Notes: generated by a model not told the origin, from the sequence alone. A stretch of 12,458 bases of DNA from JANWYU01 sp964655485 (GCA_964655485.1 CAZZMS010000187.1:1-12458); one strand, 5' to 3'; shown: positions 6,114 through 12,458, counted from the stretch's first letter. A program made the numbers and translations.

Positions 6114-6884
6114 CTACCCACCCTCGCGGCCGCACAGGGCAAACACCAGGCGGGAGCCTGCGCTTTCTTGCAACTGGGCCGGGTTAAGTTGAATAAAAAT
6201 AGAATTTTTCACCCCATCAAGAGAAAGTAACTTTTTACGTAATCCCAATAAAAACTGAGTTACTTGTTCCTCTGAGACTCTGCCTCCCCGCCATGATAAA
6301 ACAACTGGGCAATCTAACTTTTTAACCAACACCATCACACTGGCTACCCCCTGCCAGAAGGCTTGCCTACTCTCAGAGCCTATCCGCTTCGTGGCCTGAG
6401 CGCTATCAGCTCCACTGAAGATGTTTGCAAGCTCGGAGTCCAAGCTCCAGACCAAGAGTATCTCCCCTTCCCCTGATCCCTCTTGGATCGACCAAGCTTG
6501 TGCTAAAGCAGCATTTTGCCGACGGGCCTGCTCGAGCCATTGCTCAGTGATCTCCCAGACTTCGGCACGATCCGCGCGTGAGGTTAGTGGCAATCCAATC
6601 GGGGGGATCACGCGGTTACCCGTGCTACTCGTAGCCCCTTGAGGACCCACACGGGAATCGGCACCTCCCCCACTTAAGCGTAAGGGAGCTCCGACGAAAG
6701 CTAGCCCCCGCAAATGCTCTTTTAAGCTTTCTTGAAACTGCTTTTGCTTTTCTTGATTGGCTTCACTGGTAGCATAGAGCACAACGAAAAATGCAAAAAG
6801 CAAAGTAATAAAGTCCGCGTAGGAGACCAACCAACGTTCATGATTTTCATGCTCGATATGACGTTTGTGTTTACTCAAACCCAT
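6114..6884 (-). CDS. motB: MotB-like stator protein with atypical C-terminal domain
   Basis: 256 residues. The N-terminus is a clear MotB: HERWLVSYADFITLLFAFFVVLYATSEANQEK, a single TM helix (about 20-38) carrying the proton-binding aspartate D24 and followed by the plug-like charged segment. Together with MotA it forms the inner-membrane ion channel that drives flagellar rotation. Residues 60-110 are a Gly/Ser/Pro-rich linker. The C-terminal half (about 110-250) should be an OmpA-type peptidoglycan-binding domain, but the usual GHTD and N..LS..RA motifs are not recognisable, and the region near 190-250 (CPVVLSWRGGRVSEEQ onward) is only distantly similar. ATG start with AGGG 7-10 bases upstream, 41 bp after motA. 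The higBA promoter begins just beyond its stop. Confidence 0.85.
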   Translation of the reverse strand: MGLSKHKRHIEHENHERWLVSYADFITLLFAFFVVLYATSEANQEKQKQFQESLKEHLRGLAFVGAPLRLSGGGADSRVGPQGATSSTGNRVIPPIGLPLTSRADRAEVWEITEQWLEQARRQNAALAQAWSIQEGSGEGEILLVWSLDSELANIFSGADSAQATKRIGSESRQAFWQGVASVMVLVKKLDCPVVLSWRGGRVSEEQVTQFLLGLRKKLLSLDGVKNSIFIQLNPAQLQESAGSRLVFALCGREGG

Positions 6885-6925
6885 GAGCCAGCCCTGAAAA
6901 AAACTCCATACACAAAAGACATTCG

Positions 6926-7672
6926 TTACAGACTCACCCAGTCTGCTGCTTTGGTTTTAGACTCGATAATTAAAAGACTTTGATTCTGTACAAAGGCAAG
7001 CAAGCCGCGCACAAATGCTCGTCGTTGTTCAAGCATTTCTTCAACAATCTGCTTAATTTTGTTACCCAAAGGAATAAATAGCAAATTCGCAAAAGCCACT
7101 CCATAAATCGTGGCCACAAAGGCTACCGCAATACCCGCCCCTAGTTGACTCGTATCCGTCAGATTAGCCATAACATGGATTAACCCCAACACCGCGCCTA
7201 AAATTCCCATGGTGGGTGCAAAGCCTCCGGCGTCTAAAAACACTTTCGCCCCTCGCATAAGCTGCTGCTCCATCAGCTCCAGACGGGCAGCTAAAATATC
7301 TTCCAAATCTTGCGGACTCATTCCATCAAGCACGGACTGAAGCGATTCTTTTAAGAACGGATCGGTGGTGCTCGTCAGTTGCGCGGTCAAACCCTCCACT
7401 CCCGATTTTTTGAATGCTGCTACCCAATTCCTTAAGGTCACAGCAGCCGGAAATTCCGGCAGCGGCCTACCCAAGGCGAAAGGCAACAAGCGCATCGCCA
7501 GCCCCCAGCTTTTTGGACCATGCGATAACATGGTGGCTCCAACCGTGCCGCCCATCACAATCAAAAAGGCTGACCCCTGCAACAAGGATGTGACGTGACC
7601 ACCTTCTAACCAGTTACCCAATAAGACAGCACCAAACCCAAGAATCCATGAGAGCGCGCTAAACCAAGTCAT
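6926..7672 (-). CDS. motA: Flagellar motor stator protein MotA
   Basis: A 248-residue MotA/PomA-family protein with four hydrophobic segments (about 4-20, 33-50, 150-170, 180-202). The signature FAPTMGILGAVLGLIHVM (151-168) and the last TM helix ending FANLLFIPLGNKIK carry the family prolines (P153, P201). The cytoplasmic loop at about 60-145 holds the charged residues that contact the rotor. With MotB it forms the proton- or sodium-conducting stator. The shorter length (E. coli MotA has 295) fits the PomA-like branch. No good Shine-Dalgarno precedes the ATG. The 6S RNA terminator lies only 56 bases upstream, so motA has little room for its own promoter. A motA-motB operon is clear; no other flagellar gene is in the window, so it may be one of several stator sets. 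Confidence 0.94.
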   Translation of the reverse strand: MTWFSALSWILGFGAVLLGNWLEGGHVTSLLQGSAFLIVMGGTVGATMLSHGPKSWGLAMRLLPFALGRPLPEFPAAVTLRNWVAAFKKSGVEGLTAQLTSTTDPFLKESLQSVLDGMSPQDLEDILAARLELMEQQLMRGAKVFLDAGGFAPTMGILGAVLGLIHVMANLTDTSQLGAGIAVAFVATIYGVAFANLLFIPLGNKIKQIVEEMLEQRRAFVRGLLAFVQNQSLLIIESKTKAADWVSL

Positions 7673-7728
7673 GGATTTAGACTATCAAAGCCCCAGGTGA
7701 GGTCCACAGGACAGAGGCCTAGTTTTGG

Positions 7729-7747
7729 AAAAAAAATCCAGGCCTTC
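7729..7747 (-). terminator. Terminator of 6S RNA
   Basis: The 3' arm of the closing stem (GAAGGCCTGGA) is followed directly by an uninterrupted run of eight T on the minus strand (7736-7729). A smaller local stem (GGCTT with AAGGCC) could also form before the T-run. Confidence 0.7.
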
Positions 7748-7896
7748 GCGGGAAGCCATAACCCCAAACTCTTAGGTGGGTGGCCATATAACAACTTTAG
7801 GCTTCCCAATCAAGGTTGGGCCTGCTCACCATTGTCAGGGACAGCCCCCAGGAAATATGCTTGTCGGGTTATTCTTCGCTGGGAAGGCCTGGACAA
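7729..7896 (-). ncRNA. ssrS: 6S RNA
   Basis: About 168 nt, recognised by direct resemblance to E. coli 6S RNA. The minus-strand segment TGGTGAGCAGGCCC, then TTGGGAAGCCTAAAG, matches the E. coli TGGTGAGCATGCTCGG ... GAGAAGCCTTAAAACTG core; AAGCATATTTC matches AGCCGATATTTC; GGGGTTATGGC matches GGGTTACAGCC. The fold agrees: an 11-bp closing stem (TCCAGGCCTTC with GAAGGCCTGGA, 7893-7883 and 7747-7737), an inner stem GGGAAGCC/GGCTTCCC around the central bubble, and a terminal hairpin arm. Eight T residues follow the closing stem at once. 6S RNA mimics an open promoter and sequesters sigma70 RNA polymerase in stationary phase. It lies between divergent motA and xseA, not next to zapA/ygfA as in gamma-proteobacteria. 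The 5' end is placed from the stem and candidate promoter. Confidence 0.9.
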
Positions 7897-7901
7897 ACAT
7901 T

Positions 7902-7930
7902 AGTTTACTGCGAAAGACTTCAAATCCAAA
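7902..7930 (-). promoter_or_regulatory. Candidate 6S RNA promoter
   Basis: On the minus strand TTTGGA (7930-7925) and TAAACT (7907-7902) are 17 bases apart. The predicted start near 7895 agrees with the position of the closing stem. The -35 hexamer is poor (3 of 6) and lies inside the first copy of a direct repeat, so activation by a factor is possible. Confidence 0.4.
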
Positions 7931-8010
7931 GTTTTTTCCTCGTTCCTTGCCCTTGACGCCTCTATCTATAGGAAATCCTCATCATTGACGCCAAAGCCAA
8001 AGTTTTTTCC
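7922..8010. repeat. Pair of 18-bp direct repeats in the ssrS-xseA intergenic region
   Basis: AAATCCAAAGTTTTTTCC (7922-7939) and AAAGCCAAAGTTTTTTCC (7993-8010) match at 17 of 18 positions, 71 bp apart. TTGACGCC also occurs twice (7953-7960 and 7986-7993). The first copy overlaps the ssrS -35 region, the second lies about 40 bases before the xseA start. TTTAAT at 8033-8038 is a possible xseA -10, with no good -35. The whole gap between motA and xseA (7673-8051) otherwise contains only the 6S RNA gene. Confidence 0.6.
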
Positions 8011-8051
8011 ATTGCCGCTCTCTGAGGGGTCTTTTAATACTCTTAGGGGTT

Positions 8052-9506
8052 ATGGCTCAAATCCCGCTCCTTTTGCACGAAAACCCCAGTGAAGAACGTC
8101 AGGTGATCAGTGTTTCAGAGCTCAACAGTCAGATCAAAAACCTTCTAGAAGGACAGATTGGGCAGATTTGGCTCAAAGGTGAAATCTCTAACTTCAAAGC
8201 TCACAGTTCAGGGCATTTGTATTTCTCCCTCAAGGACCAGAACTCGCAGATCCGTGCGGTGATGTTTCGCACTCAGGCTATGCGCCTAAAGTTTCGCGCA
8301 CAAGACGGCCAAGAGGTGCTGTGTCGCGGTAGCATCAGTGTCTATGTTCCGCGGGGAGACTATCAGATTTACGTCGAACACATGGAGCCCTTGGGGGCTG
8401 GGGCTTTACAACGCGCCTTCGAGGAGCTTAAGCGAAAACTGGCGGCTGAAGGTTTGTTTGATCCAACGAAAAAACGCCCCCTACCCAAACGCCCTCGGAA
8501 AATTGCGGTAGTGACCTCTCCAACGGGGGCTGCTATACGCGATATATTGAGTATTCTGAGTCGAAGAGCTCCATCCATTCCCGTGATTGTTGTTCCCGCC
8601 CTCGTTCAAGGAGCTGCGGCCGCACCCGATCTCATTCGCGCTTTCCATCAGGCTCAAAAAATTCCTGCAGTCGACACGATCATCATAGGTCGGGGGGGTG
8701 GCTCCATCGAGGATATGTGGTGCTTCAATGACGAGTCTCTAGCTCGGGCTATTGCCGCAAGCCCCATTCCCGTGATTTCTGCCGTGGGCCACGAGATTGA
8801 TTTTACGATTGCCGATTTCGTAGCCGATGTGCGGGCCCCAACGCCGTCTGCGGCGGCGGAACTGGTAGCGACTCCTGATCGAGAATACTTAGAGAAATTT
8901 ATTTTAAGCGAGGAGCGCTTGGTTTATTTGATCGGACAACTGGTATCGCGCCTGAGTGATAAATGGTCACATCTAAAAGCGCGATTGGTAGATCCCAGCC
9001 GTCGCCTCCGTGAACTCTATGAGCGAGCCGTCGAACTGCGCTCCCGCTTGGTCCAAGCACAAACCCGCTGGCAGGTGGCCCACACGCAAAAAATTCAATT
9101 CTTGCATCACCGCTTACTGACTCATCCACCGCAAGTGCAAGAGAGACTGGAACAAGTCAACCATCTCCGCACTCTCCTCCAGCAAAGTATGTTGACAGTG
9201 TGGGACAAAAAAAACTGGTCCTTCCTGAGGCTAGCAACTTTACTGGATAGCTTAAGCCCCCTGGCCGTGCTGGCTCGCGGTTACAGTTACCAAACGAATG
9301 AAAAAGCTCAGGTGTTATCCTCAGTATATCAGGTCCGCCTGGGGGACCAAGTGGTAACACATGTGAAAGACGGTCAATGGATAAGCCAGATTTTAGAGAT
9401 TTATCCCTCACAAGAAAAGCCAGAAGCATTATCTGGCGGTGATCCCATGAGGGAAAAGAAAGTAGCCACTGACAAAAGACCCTCTAAGCACTCTGGCAAA
9501 ACTTGA
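8052..9506 (+). CDS. xseA: Exodeoxyribonuclease VII large subunit
   Basis: A 484-residue XseA, the catalytic subunit of exonuclease VII, which degrades single-stranded DNA from both ends in cytoplasmic repair. The N-terminal OB fold covers about 18-115 (SVSELNSQIKNLLEG, IWLKGEISNFKAHSSGHLYF). The nuclease domain follows: IAVVTSPTGAAIRDIL (151-166), IIIGRGGGSIEDMW (210-223), ISAVGHEIDFTIADFVADVR (242-261) and APTPSAAAEL (262-271). A long helical region (about 275-390) binds the small subunits, and LARGYSYQ marks the C-terminal segment. The tail after 460 is Lys/Ser-rich and not conserved. The ATG at 8052 has AGGGG unusually close (2 bases); a downstream GTG at 8103 is a less likely alternative. 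First gene of a plus-strand operon. Confidence 0.96.
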   Translation: MAQIPLLLHENPSEERQVISVSELNSQIKNLLEGQIGQIWLKGEISNFKAHSSGHLYFSLKDQNSQIRAVMFRTQAMRLKFRAQDGQEVLCRGSISVYVPRGDYQIYVEHMEPLGAGALQRAFEELKRKLAAEGLFDPTKKRPLPKRPRKIAVVTSPTGAAIRDILSILSRRAPSIPVIVVPALVQGAAAAPDLIRAFHQAQKIPAVDTIIIGRGGGSIEDMWCFNDESLARAIAASPIPVISAVGHEIDFTIADFVADVRAPTPSAAAELVATPDREYLEKFILSEERLVYLIGQLVSRLSDKWSHLKARLVDPSRRLRELYERAVELRSRLVQAQTRWQVAHTQKIQFLHHRLLTHPPQVQERLEQVNHLRTLLQQSMLTVWDKKNWSFLRLATLLDSLSPLAVLARGYSYQTNEKAQVLSSVYQVRLGDQVVTHVKDGQWISQILEIYPSQEKPEALSGGDPMREKKVATDKRPSKHSGKT

Positions 9507-9545
9507 TGATGTAGATCATAGCTCGATTTTCGGAGGAGGAAACAT

Positions 9546-9773
9546 ATGGAATTTGAAAAAAAACTTCAAAAGCTAGAAGAGATCGTGCAGAAGATGGAAA
9601 AAGGCGATCTTGCTCTCGATGAATCTTTGAAACTGTTTCAAGAAGGTATCGCTCTCTCTCGAGCTTGTCAGAAAGAACTCGAAGAAGCTCAGGCTCAGGT
9701 GAAAAAATTGATTGGTTTTGATGAAGAAGGCCGCCCCATGACTGAAAACTTTGAAGTGACCGGGGAAGATTGA
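9546..9773 (+). CDS. xseB: Exodeoxyribonuclease VII small subunit
   Basis: A 75-residue XseB, of normal length. The family pattern is complete: FEKKLQKLEEIVQKMEKGDL, LDESLKLFQEGIALSRACQ and LEEAQAQVKKL, forming the two-helix hairpin that assembles on the XseA helical arm. It starts 39 bases after xseA with a strong Shine-Dalgarno (GGAGGAGG). The C-terminal 18 residues are acidic and variable. Several copies bind each XseA, and the strong ribosome site fits a need for excess small subunit. Confidence 0.95.
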   Translation: MEFEKKLQKLEEIVQKMEKGDLALDESLKLFQEGIALSRACQKELEEAQAQVKKLIGFDEEGRPMTENFEVTGED

Positions 9774-9865
9774 GTAACCAACGAATTACCGGCAAAGCTT
9801 TTGGCAAGATTGGCCAACACTTGTGGCATTCCCTGCGCCGCTCGCAAGAGAGGCCGAACCATTGA
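9770..9865 (+). CDS. Possible 31-codon ORF coupled to xseB
   Basis: A TTG start at 9770 overlaps the xseB stop as TTGA and opens a 31-codon frame ending at 9865. The product would be basic (SNQRITGKAFGKIGQHLWHS, then RRSQERPNH). GGGGA lies 3 bases before the TTG, close for a Shine-Dalgarno. I do not recognise it, and it may be chance. The rest of the 200-bp gap before ispA (9866-9973) shows no other gene, and a weak promoter for ispA cannot be excluded there. Confidence 0.2.
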   Translation: MSNQRITGKAFGKIGQHLWHSLRRSQERPNH

Positions 9866-9973
9866 GATCCCGGGAAGAGCAAAGTAGTGTACTCATGAGA
9901 TGCCAGCTTGCTTTTGAGTTACTGGTCACTTGCAGAAACTGGTGAAGCCAAACCATAAAATGGGAAATTATGT

Positions 9974-10849
9974 ATGCAAACATCCCTTGAACATCTCAAA
10001 CACCTTTTTGAAACCTACTGCCAAGCGCGTTTTACGCTCATGCGCCAGCAAGCTGGTACCTATTTGTCTCAGTTACCTCAAAGCGCCGTTATTTTTGAAG
10101 CCATGGAGTACAGTTTTTTTTCGGGAGGCAAACGCTTTCGTCCTTTGCTGGGTTTGACTCTAGCTGAGGCTTTGAACATCGATCTCCAAAAATGTTACCC
10201 TTGGTTACTCGCCATAGAAATGATTCATACCTACAGCTTGATTCACGATGATTTACCGGCCATGGATAACAGCGACACACGCCGGGGACGCTCTAGTTGC
10301 CACAAGCAATTTCGTGAGGACATCGCCATTCTAGCCGGGGATGCCTTGTGTGCTCAGGCTTTTTGGGAGTTGGCCGATGGATATCATGCCGACTCGGTAG
10401 AGTTGGTACCCCGCTTGACTGGACTACTTAGCGAGGCCATTGGCCCTAGAGGTATTGTGCTAGGGCAAGTGATGGATATTCAATCCAAGTCAGCGCACTA
10501 CACGAAAGAACAGATTTTGCTGATGCATCAACTGAAAACAGGATTATTGTTTCAAGTGGTATTTCAGGGTGTGGGACTGATTGGTGGGCTTGCTACTAAC
10601 AAAATTAAAAGTTTGGACAAGCTTGGTTTACAGATTGGACTTGCTTTTCAAATCAAAGACGACCTTCTTGATTCGAAAGAGGATGAAATTGAGCCCGGCT
10701 CGCTACCTGCTGTGCTGGGATTAGATGAAACAAAGAAGCTTCTTGAGAGCATTCAAAAAGATATGCAAAACACCTTGTCTCACTTACGGATTCCCCTGGA
10801 GAGCTCCCTAGCTCAATTGATTGAACTTAACGAAAGTCGTAGCCTATGA
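9974..10849 (+). CDS. ispA: Polyprenyl synthetase, probable farnesyl diphosphate synthase
   Basis: 291 residues, a trans-isoprenyl diphosphate synthase that joins isopentenyl diphosphate to allylic diphosphates. Motifs: GGKRFRP (51-57), the first aspartate-rich motif in IHTYSLIHDDLPAMDNSD (D92, D93, D97-region), RRGR, ILAGDAL, GQVMDI (164-169), LKTG (187-190) and the second aspartate-rich motif FQIKDDLLD (225-233). The aromatic pattern before the first motif fits farnesyl or geranylgeranyl synthases. After the second motif the usual GK..GSD...GK.TYP loop is shortened to SKEDEIEPGSLPAVLG and lacks its lysines. An in-frame stop lies upstream, which fixes the ATG at 9974. xseB-ispA linkage is common in bacteria; dxs, which often follows, is replaced here by an acyltransferase whose ATG overlaps the ispA stop. 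Confidence 0.9.
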   Translation: MQTSLEHLKHLFETYCQARFTLMRQQAGTYLSQLPQSAVIFEAMEYSFFSGGKRFRPLLGLTLAEALNIDLQKCYPWLLAIEMIHTYSLIHDDLPAMDNSDTRRGRSSCHKQFREDIAILAGDALCAQAFWELADGYHADSVELVPRLTGLLSEAIGPRGIVLGQVMDIQSKSAHYTKEQILLMHQLKTGLLFQVVFQGVGLIGGLATNKIKSLDKLGLQIGLAFQIKDDLLDSKEDEIEPGSLPAVLGLDETKKLLESIQKDMQNTLSHLRIPLESSLAQLIELNESRSL

Positions 10850-11907
10850 GCCATCCCGCACGCCCTCATGACCATTTTGGGATGCGGATCTTACGTGGTC
10901 TCATGGCTTTAAGTAAGTTCTTGGCATTTTTGGGAATGGTACTGGGTATTATGTTAGTAGGTGCTATTTTAAAAATGTTACCCGTGGCGTTAGCTATCCG
11001 CCGTCATTGGCTCGCTCACTGGAACAGTTTGTTGTGCCGTTTTTGTTTGTGGGCCATGCGGGTGCGGGTGGATGTACATCATAACTGGTCTCATTCAGAA
11101 GCCTCGCCTAGTCACCGCAAGACTAGCGCAGACGCCAGGGACTACTTATCCGCAGCTCAAGACTTAAAACCTGACTCACAATTCTTATCAAAAAATATTG
11201 ATGTTAAAAATGGCCACCCAGAAAACGCTCTGTCGACGACTAGCTCTATCACTCCTCAGCTAATAACCAAAAGCAAAACGGAAAACTCTAGCTCTCAGAA
11301 GTCAGAAAATCCTCACAGTAAGCTCTCTAAAAGGCCGTCCTTTCCTTCTTTGATCGTCGCCAATCACATGGGTATGCTCGATATCTTGTCGATTAATGCG
11401 TTTTTGCCCTGTCTTTTTGTCACCTCCTACGAGCTTAAAGAAACGCCGGTGGTGGGATGGCTTACTGAGGCCGGGGGATGCTTATTTGTGGAGCGACGGA
11501 GCCGGCAAAATATTTTTAACGAAGTGAAAAATATTGCCGAAGCCTTATCGCAAGGCGTTTCTGTTTGTATTTTCCCCGAAGCGCAATCTACAAATGGAGA
11601 ACAGGTGTTACCATTTAAAAAGTCACTTTTGGTGGCCGCAGCGGAATCTCAAGTACCTATCCTTCCTATCACGATTAACTATCTCACCATTGATGATCGC
11701 CTGGTCACCACGGAAAATCGGGATTACATTTGCTGGTACGGGGATCAATCTTTTCTGGGAGCTTTATGGCGTCTACTAACCAACTGGTCGATGCACATCG
11801 AGCTGATCCTGCACACCCCTTGTGTTATGCGCTCTGTGGAAGAGCGCCGCGAAGTCACGGAGGAGTGTTACCGCAAAGTAAGCGAGGCCTTTCGCGCGAT
11901 TGGGTGA
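10846..11907 (+). CDS. PlsC-family 1-acyl-glycerol-3-phosphate acyltransferase with insert
   Basis: 353 residues, longer than the usual 240-260. Residues about 22-48 are a TM segment, followed by a second hydrophobic stretch (60-72). The acyltransferase motifs follow: VANHMGMLDIL (HX4D, H174 and D179), GGCLFVERRSR (210-220), FPEAQST (243-249, for the usual FPEGTRS) and VPILPITI (270-277). The family acylates lysophosphatidate at the inner membrane; relatives include lipid A and ornithine-lipid acyltransferases, so the substrate is not certain. Residues about 82-165, between the strand RVRVDV and the HX4D motif, are a hydrophilic Ser/Lys/Asn-rich stretch not found in typical PlsC, probably a disordered loop. 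The ATG overlaps the ispA stop (ATGA), indicating coupled translation. Confidence 0.87.
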   Translation: MSHPARPHDHFGMRILRGLMALSKFLAFLGMVLGIMLVGAILKMLPVALAIRRHWLAHWNSLLCRFCLWAMRVRVDVHHNWSHSEASPSHRKTSADARDYLSAAQDLKPDSQFLSKNIDVKNGHPENALSTTSSITPQLITKSKTENSSSQKSENPHSKLSKRPSFPSLIVANHMGMLDILSINAFLPCLFVTSYELKETPVVGWLTEAGGCLFVERRSRQNIFNEVKNIAEALSQGVSVCIFPEAQSTNGEQVLPFKKSLLVAAAESQVPILPITINYLTIDDRLVTTENRDYICWYGDQSFLGALWRLLTNWSMHIELILHTPCVMRSVEERREVTEECYRKVSEAFRAIG

Positions 11908-11925
11908 TTGGGGGGAAGGCCTCGC
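11882..11925. terminator. Hairpin at the convergent gene junction
   Basis: GCGAGGCCTT (11882-11891) and AAGGCCTCGC (11916-11925) are perfect 10-bp inverted arms with a 24-base loop. The left arm is inside the end of the acyltransferase gene, and the right lies in the 37-bp gap before the convergent DUF1566 stop. There is no T-run on either side, so it may act as a bidirectional, factor-dependent or RNA-protecting end and not as a classical terminator. Confidence 0.4.
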
Positions 11926-11944
11926 AGATTGGTAATTTCAAATC

Positions 11945-12458
11945 TTAAGGTGATTTGCGGAAACAACGAACGCGGAAAGCGGAGTGCTTGACGTCGTAGT
12001 CCTGGTAGCCGTCAGAGAATCTCTGGAACCAAGCAAGGCTAGTAAGGTACTCGGAAGAAGACCAGTACCAAGCGTTTGTACCCGTGGCAACATCTAAAGT
12101 CGCCTGCAGAGTGTTACCGATTTGACGAAGCAAATCGATCTCGTAACGATTAGGTAAAAACCAATCGGTCTTACTGCCATAACTTAGCTTATCACAGTAG
12201 TGTGCGGCTGCGTGAAGCCCCCCTTGACTCCCACTGGTAATAGCCACCATCTGAGCCGTATTGTGGAAACCACTATTCGCATCGGTATTCAAAGACCAAT
12301 AACCGGTACCATAAGTGCTGGTGTAATTCGTAATCCCCGGAATGTCGTACCAATTGCTTGTTCCATTATTCCAGGTTTTAGTCATGCTATCTGTTCCAGA
12401 GCAGGTCGGGGTAAAGTCACTGCTTGGGGATGAGGTTGAATTCCCCCCCGGTTCATAC
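11945..12458 (-). CDS. DUF1566 (Lcl C-terminal domain) protein, 5' end beyond the window
   Basis: The frame is open from the stop at 11945 to the right edge, about 170 residues; an internal ATG at 12385 is unlikely to be the start because the coding pattern continues upstream (YEPGGNSTSSPSSDFTPTCS, a Ser/Thr/Pro-rich linker with a Cys). The domain shows the DUF1566 pattern: TWNNGTSNWYD, AHYCDKL, TDWFLPNRYEIDLL and, near the end, YWSSSEY, AWFQRFSDG and FRVRCFR. Such proteins are usually secreted or lipoproteins, and the domain is a C-type-lectin-like fold of unknown ligand. Two cysteines (CDKL, RCFR) could form a disulphide. It is convergent with the acyltransferase, so belongs to another transcription unit. 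Confidence 0.85.
   Translation of the reverse strand, partial: YEPGGNSTSSPSSDFTPTCSGTDSMTKTWNNGTSNWYDIPGITNYTSTYGTGYWSLNTDANSGFHNTAQMVAITSGSQGGLHAAAHYCDKLSYGSKTDWFLPNRYEIDLLRQIGNTLQATLDVATGTNAWYWSSSEYLTSLAWFQRFSDGYQDYDVKHSAFRVRCFRKSP

Noticed and set aside
6034..6135. N-terminal extension of higB to the ATG at 6135
   Set aside because: It would cross the operator and the likely promoter and overlap the end of motB; the family start matches GTG 6033.
7697..7988. Two overlapping plus-strand ORFs of 68 and 70 codons before xseA
   Set aside because: They lie antisense to the 6S RNA gene, lack ribosome sites and show no protein-like composition.
7756..8054. 10-bp inverted pair CCATAACCCC and GGGGTTATGG, the latter covering the xseA start
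   Set aside because: The first arm belongs to the conserved 6S core on the other strand, and the two would not be in one transcript; probably coincidence.

Overview
The window comes from a flagellated Gram-negative bacterium of moderate GC content. The genes are ordinary chromosomal ones: citrate synthase, queA, xseA/xseB, ispA, a PlsC-type acyltransferase, a MotA/MotB stator pair, 6S RNA and a tRNA-Leu. No single gene fixes the lineage. The overall set (short-type citrate synthase, RsbU/SpoIIE-like protein, DUF1566 secreted protein, extra MotAB pair) would suit a delta-proteobacterial or Bdellovibrionota-like genome, but that is inference.

Layout. Positions 1-7900 are almost entirely minus-strand. 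From the left edge there is a possible 5' end of an unknown basic protein, a palindromic repeat, an unknown membrane-anchored protein, a HIT-family hydrolase and citrate synthase. Then comes a queA to SpoIIE-like phosphatase pair, coupled by an ATGA overlap. A plus-strand tRNA-Leu(GAG) lies divergent to queA. After it is a gene-poor stretch with a second copy of the same palindromic repeat, in opposite orientation, followed by a higB-higA toxin-antitoxin module. The toxin start lies just downstream of a perfect 25-bp palindrome that is the likely operator. Upstream of the module are motB and motA, and upstream of motA is a 6S RNA gene (ssrS), also on the minus strand.

From 7900 rightwards the genes are on the plus strand: xseA, xseB, a possible 31-codon ORF, ispA and a plsC-like gene. 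The last two overlap by ATGA, and the arrangement suggests one operon covering exonuclease VII, isoprenoid chain elongation and phospholipid acylation. A 10-bp inverted repeat marks the convergent junction with a DUF1566 gene that runs off the right edge.

I did not find a clearly new multi-gene system. The points most worth attention are: the 6S RNA, which has no open reading frame to reveal it; the two-copy structured repeat family; the higBA operator and corrected toxin start; a SpoIIE-family protein lacking expected metal-binding aspartates; a MotB whose C-terminal half lacks a recognisable OmpA peptidoglycan-binding motif; and an acyltransferase carrying a low-complexity insert of about 80 residues.
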